This document shows, in pieces, positions 36,133 to 37,498 of a stretch of DNA of 37,498 nt (position 1 is the first letter of the stretch; each line of letters begins with the position of its first letter). The DNA is taken from contig MFLV01000010.1 of assembly GCA_001781435.1 (NCBI GenBank), positions 1 to 37,498 of the forward strand. Direction: 5' to 3'. The notes below the pieces were generated by a model. That model was not told where the DNA came from, made no database searches, and saw nothing but the letters and a program-made list of their open reading frames with translations. The translations under genes and the position numbers were made by a program. This DNA is from Candidatus Kaiserbacteria bacterium RIFCSPLOWO2_01_FULL_51_21. GTDB taxonomy: Bacteria; Patescibacteriota; Minisyncoccia; Phycocordibacterales; 2-01-FULL-51-21.

Positions 36133-36192
36133 TGGCCCTTTTTAATCTATCCGCTTGCGGCGGGGATAGGACGAGTTGAGTTTTATACGCTC

Positions 36193-36226
36193 AGACCCCT
36201 CTTTGCGAACTTGCAAAGAGGGGTCT
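36193..36226 (-). terminator. Strong stem-loop after the 36250-36588 gene
   Basis: AGACCCCTCTTTGC-GAACTT-GCAAAGAGGGGTCT perfect 14-bp stem. Confidence 0.6.
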
Positions 36227-36249
36227 AAGAACTTAGAGGCTCGTCACGG

Positions 36250-36588
36250 TTAATGTGATTCATGAGCGAGTAAGTTAGGCACAGCGGGAATGGATACGCC
36301 GTCTTGAGTAGTCTTTGACTTCTTGCGCCGGCGGATTGCCAGCTTCTTTTTCGAGTATTCCCCGAAATAGTGCGCGGCAACATTGCCGATGCCGCAGCCG
36401 AGCGCGTAGGCAACCACAATGCCAATGTTGTCTATCTGGTCAATGACCGTGCGGAGCACGTAATACCAGACGAACACGTGGACCATCGTTACTGCCGTAG
36501 AGCCGACGACGCTCTTCTCCTGGACGTATTTTGTCCAAAGAGTAGACAAGACCATTTCCGCCATGCCGATCAAAAAAATAATCAACAT
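36250..36588 (-). CDS. Small membrane protein (DUF5698/UPF0316-like, tentative)
   Basis: 112 aa; hydrophobic segments MLIIFLIGMAEMVLSTLWTKYV, VFVWYYVLRTVIDQIDNIGIVVAYALGCGIGNVAAHYFG; basic tail. Confidence 0.55.
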   Translation of the reverse strand: MLIIFLIGMAEMVLSTLWTKYVQEKSVVGSTAVTMVHVFVWYYVLRTVIDQIDNIGIVVAYALGCGIGNVAAHYFGEYSKKKLAIRRRKKSKTTQDGVSIPAVPNLLAHESH

Positions 36589-36805
36589 GGTTGTGCGTAA
36601 TTAATTCACTTGTAAAAGTTCGACCTACGGGCTACAAGCCCAAACAAAAACAGCACCCGCGCCCCCTTGCGGAGGCAGTATGCTGATTTATTTTTTAATT
36701 ATACCAGATTCTAGCTAGACGTCAAGACCCTGTTCGTGGCGTAATTTTTGGTGTCTGCGGTTGAAATAGCCAAAAACTTTCGGCGCAGTAGAGAGCAAAT
36801 TCAAA

Positions 36806-37402
36806 CTAAAAAGAATTCTTGATGTCTTTTCTTATAGTGACAACGGCCACCACGATGAGAGTGCTTATAAGCAGGGGAAACCACACTTGGGAAAACCACG
36901 GAACCGGAATTAAGAAAAGAACGTCGGGAGTTAACGGTGATGAGGGCCAACGAACTGTTGCCCACAAACCAATGTAGTAGGAGATATCCCAAACAGCGAA
37001 AGTCCAGAGAAATATTGCTAAACGCTCCCGCAAAGATTTAACGGCTACAAGAGCGATGCTAAGCAATATAATCATGGTAGCGGCTTCCCGAAAAAATTCT
37101 ACTGCCAACAAACTCTTAGGCAATTGACTAAGAATTCCAGCCTGCTGGTACATGTCAGCTGAAAGTCTGGCAACGTCAGAAAGCGTGCCGCCATACCCAG
37201 GAAGAAGTCCCACCGCGGCACGAAGGTAAATTACAACTGAAGCTTCAACAAACCCGAAAGCAATTCCAAATAAAGCACAAACAATAAGAACGAACTTTGA
37301 AATGACGAGTCCATCTTTTCGCCAGAAATAATACACGGCGAATGGGATAATAATGAAGAGATTTATCCACCAAGGCTGTGCAAAAAGCTGAAATTCGTTC
37401 AT
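36806..37402 (-). CDS. Hypothetical multi-pass membrane protein
   Basis: 198 aa from MNEFQLFAQPWW; multiple TM segments. The ORF-track extension to 37456 translates tRNA sequence. Confidence 0.7.
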   Translation of the reverse strand: MNEFQLFAQPWWINLFIIIPFAVYYFWRKDGLVISKFVLIVCALFGIAFGFVEASVVIYLRAAVGLLPGYGGTLSDVARLSADMYQQAGILSQLPKSLLAVEFFREAATMIILLSIALVAVKSLRERLAIFLWTFAVWDISYYIGLWATVRWPSSPLTPDVLFLIPVPWFSQVWFPLLISTLIVVAVVTIRKDIKNSF

Positions 37403-37420
37403 GGATTTAATTGTCAATTT

Positions 37421-37492
37421 TGGACCAGCGGGGGATCGAACCCCGGACCTCCTCATTGCAAATGAGGCATTCTACCACTGAACTACTGGCCC
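37421..37492 (-). tRNA. tRNA-Ala (anticodon TGC)
   Basis: GGGCCAG...CTGGTCCA acceptor with G3:U70; anticodon stem-loop CCTCA TTTGCAA TGAGG; T-arm CGGGG TTCGATC CCCCG. Confidence 0.96.
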
Positions 37493-37498
37493 GTTTGC

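Noticed and set aside
37403-37456. N-terminal MRRSGVRSPAGPKLTIKS of the 216-aa ORF
   Set aside because: It translates tRNA-Ala(UGC) sequence; the true start is probably MNEF at 37402.

Overview
The window looks like a chromosomal fragment of a Candidate Phyla Radiation bacterium (Patescibacteria, Parcubacteria-like). This is inferred from gene content and architecture, not from a search. Most genes are on the minus strand. Recognisable products: an M16 peptidase pair, a family-4-like uracil-DNA glycosylase, NUDIX, Pcm, an MGMT domain protein, a PD-(D/E)XK nuclease, an ATP-cone/REase-like protein, MnmA, MltG, a sigma-region-4/HARE-HTH protein, LeuRS with an embedded NUDIX domain, a SemiSWEET-like protein, YchF, large-type PurL, GuaA, an NMT1/THI5-like binding protein, a tandem-receiver protein and a full F-type ATP synthase operon (atpBEFHAGDC). 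Five tRNAs were read by eye: Ala-GGC, Ala-CGC, Ala-UGC, Pro-CGG and Val-CAC. The most unusual signals are: (1) a three-unit, ~88-nt-period tandem array of tRNA-like, acceptor-less RNAs directly 3' of tRNA-Pro(CGG), with compensatory stem changes; (2) a ~120-bp terminal-inverted-repeat element in three copies, each ending inside the ATG of a downstream gene (two in the atp operon), with a 25-codon uORF in two copies; (3) several other miniature inverted repeats whose ends form the -10 box of apparently leaderless genes; (4) a NUDIX domain inside the LeuRS editing domain; and (5) heptanucleotide and REP-like repeats read in frame in essential genes. No CRISPR array, prophage or transposase gene was seen.
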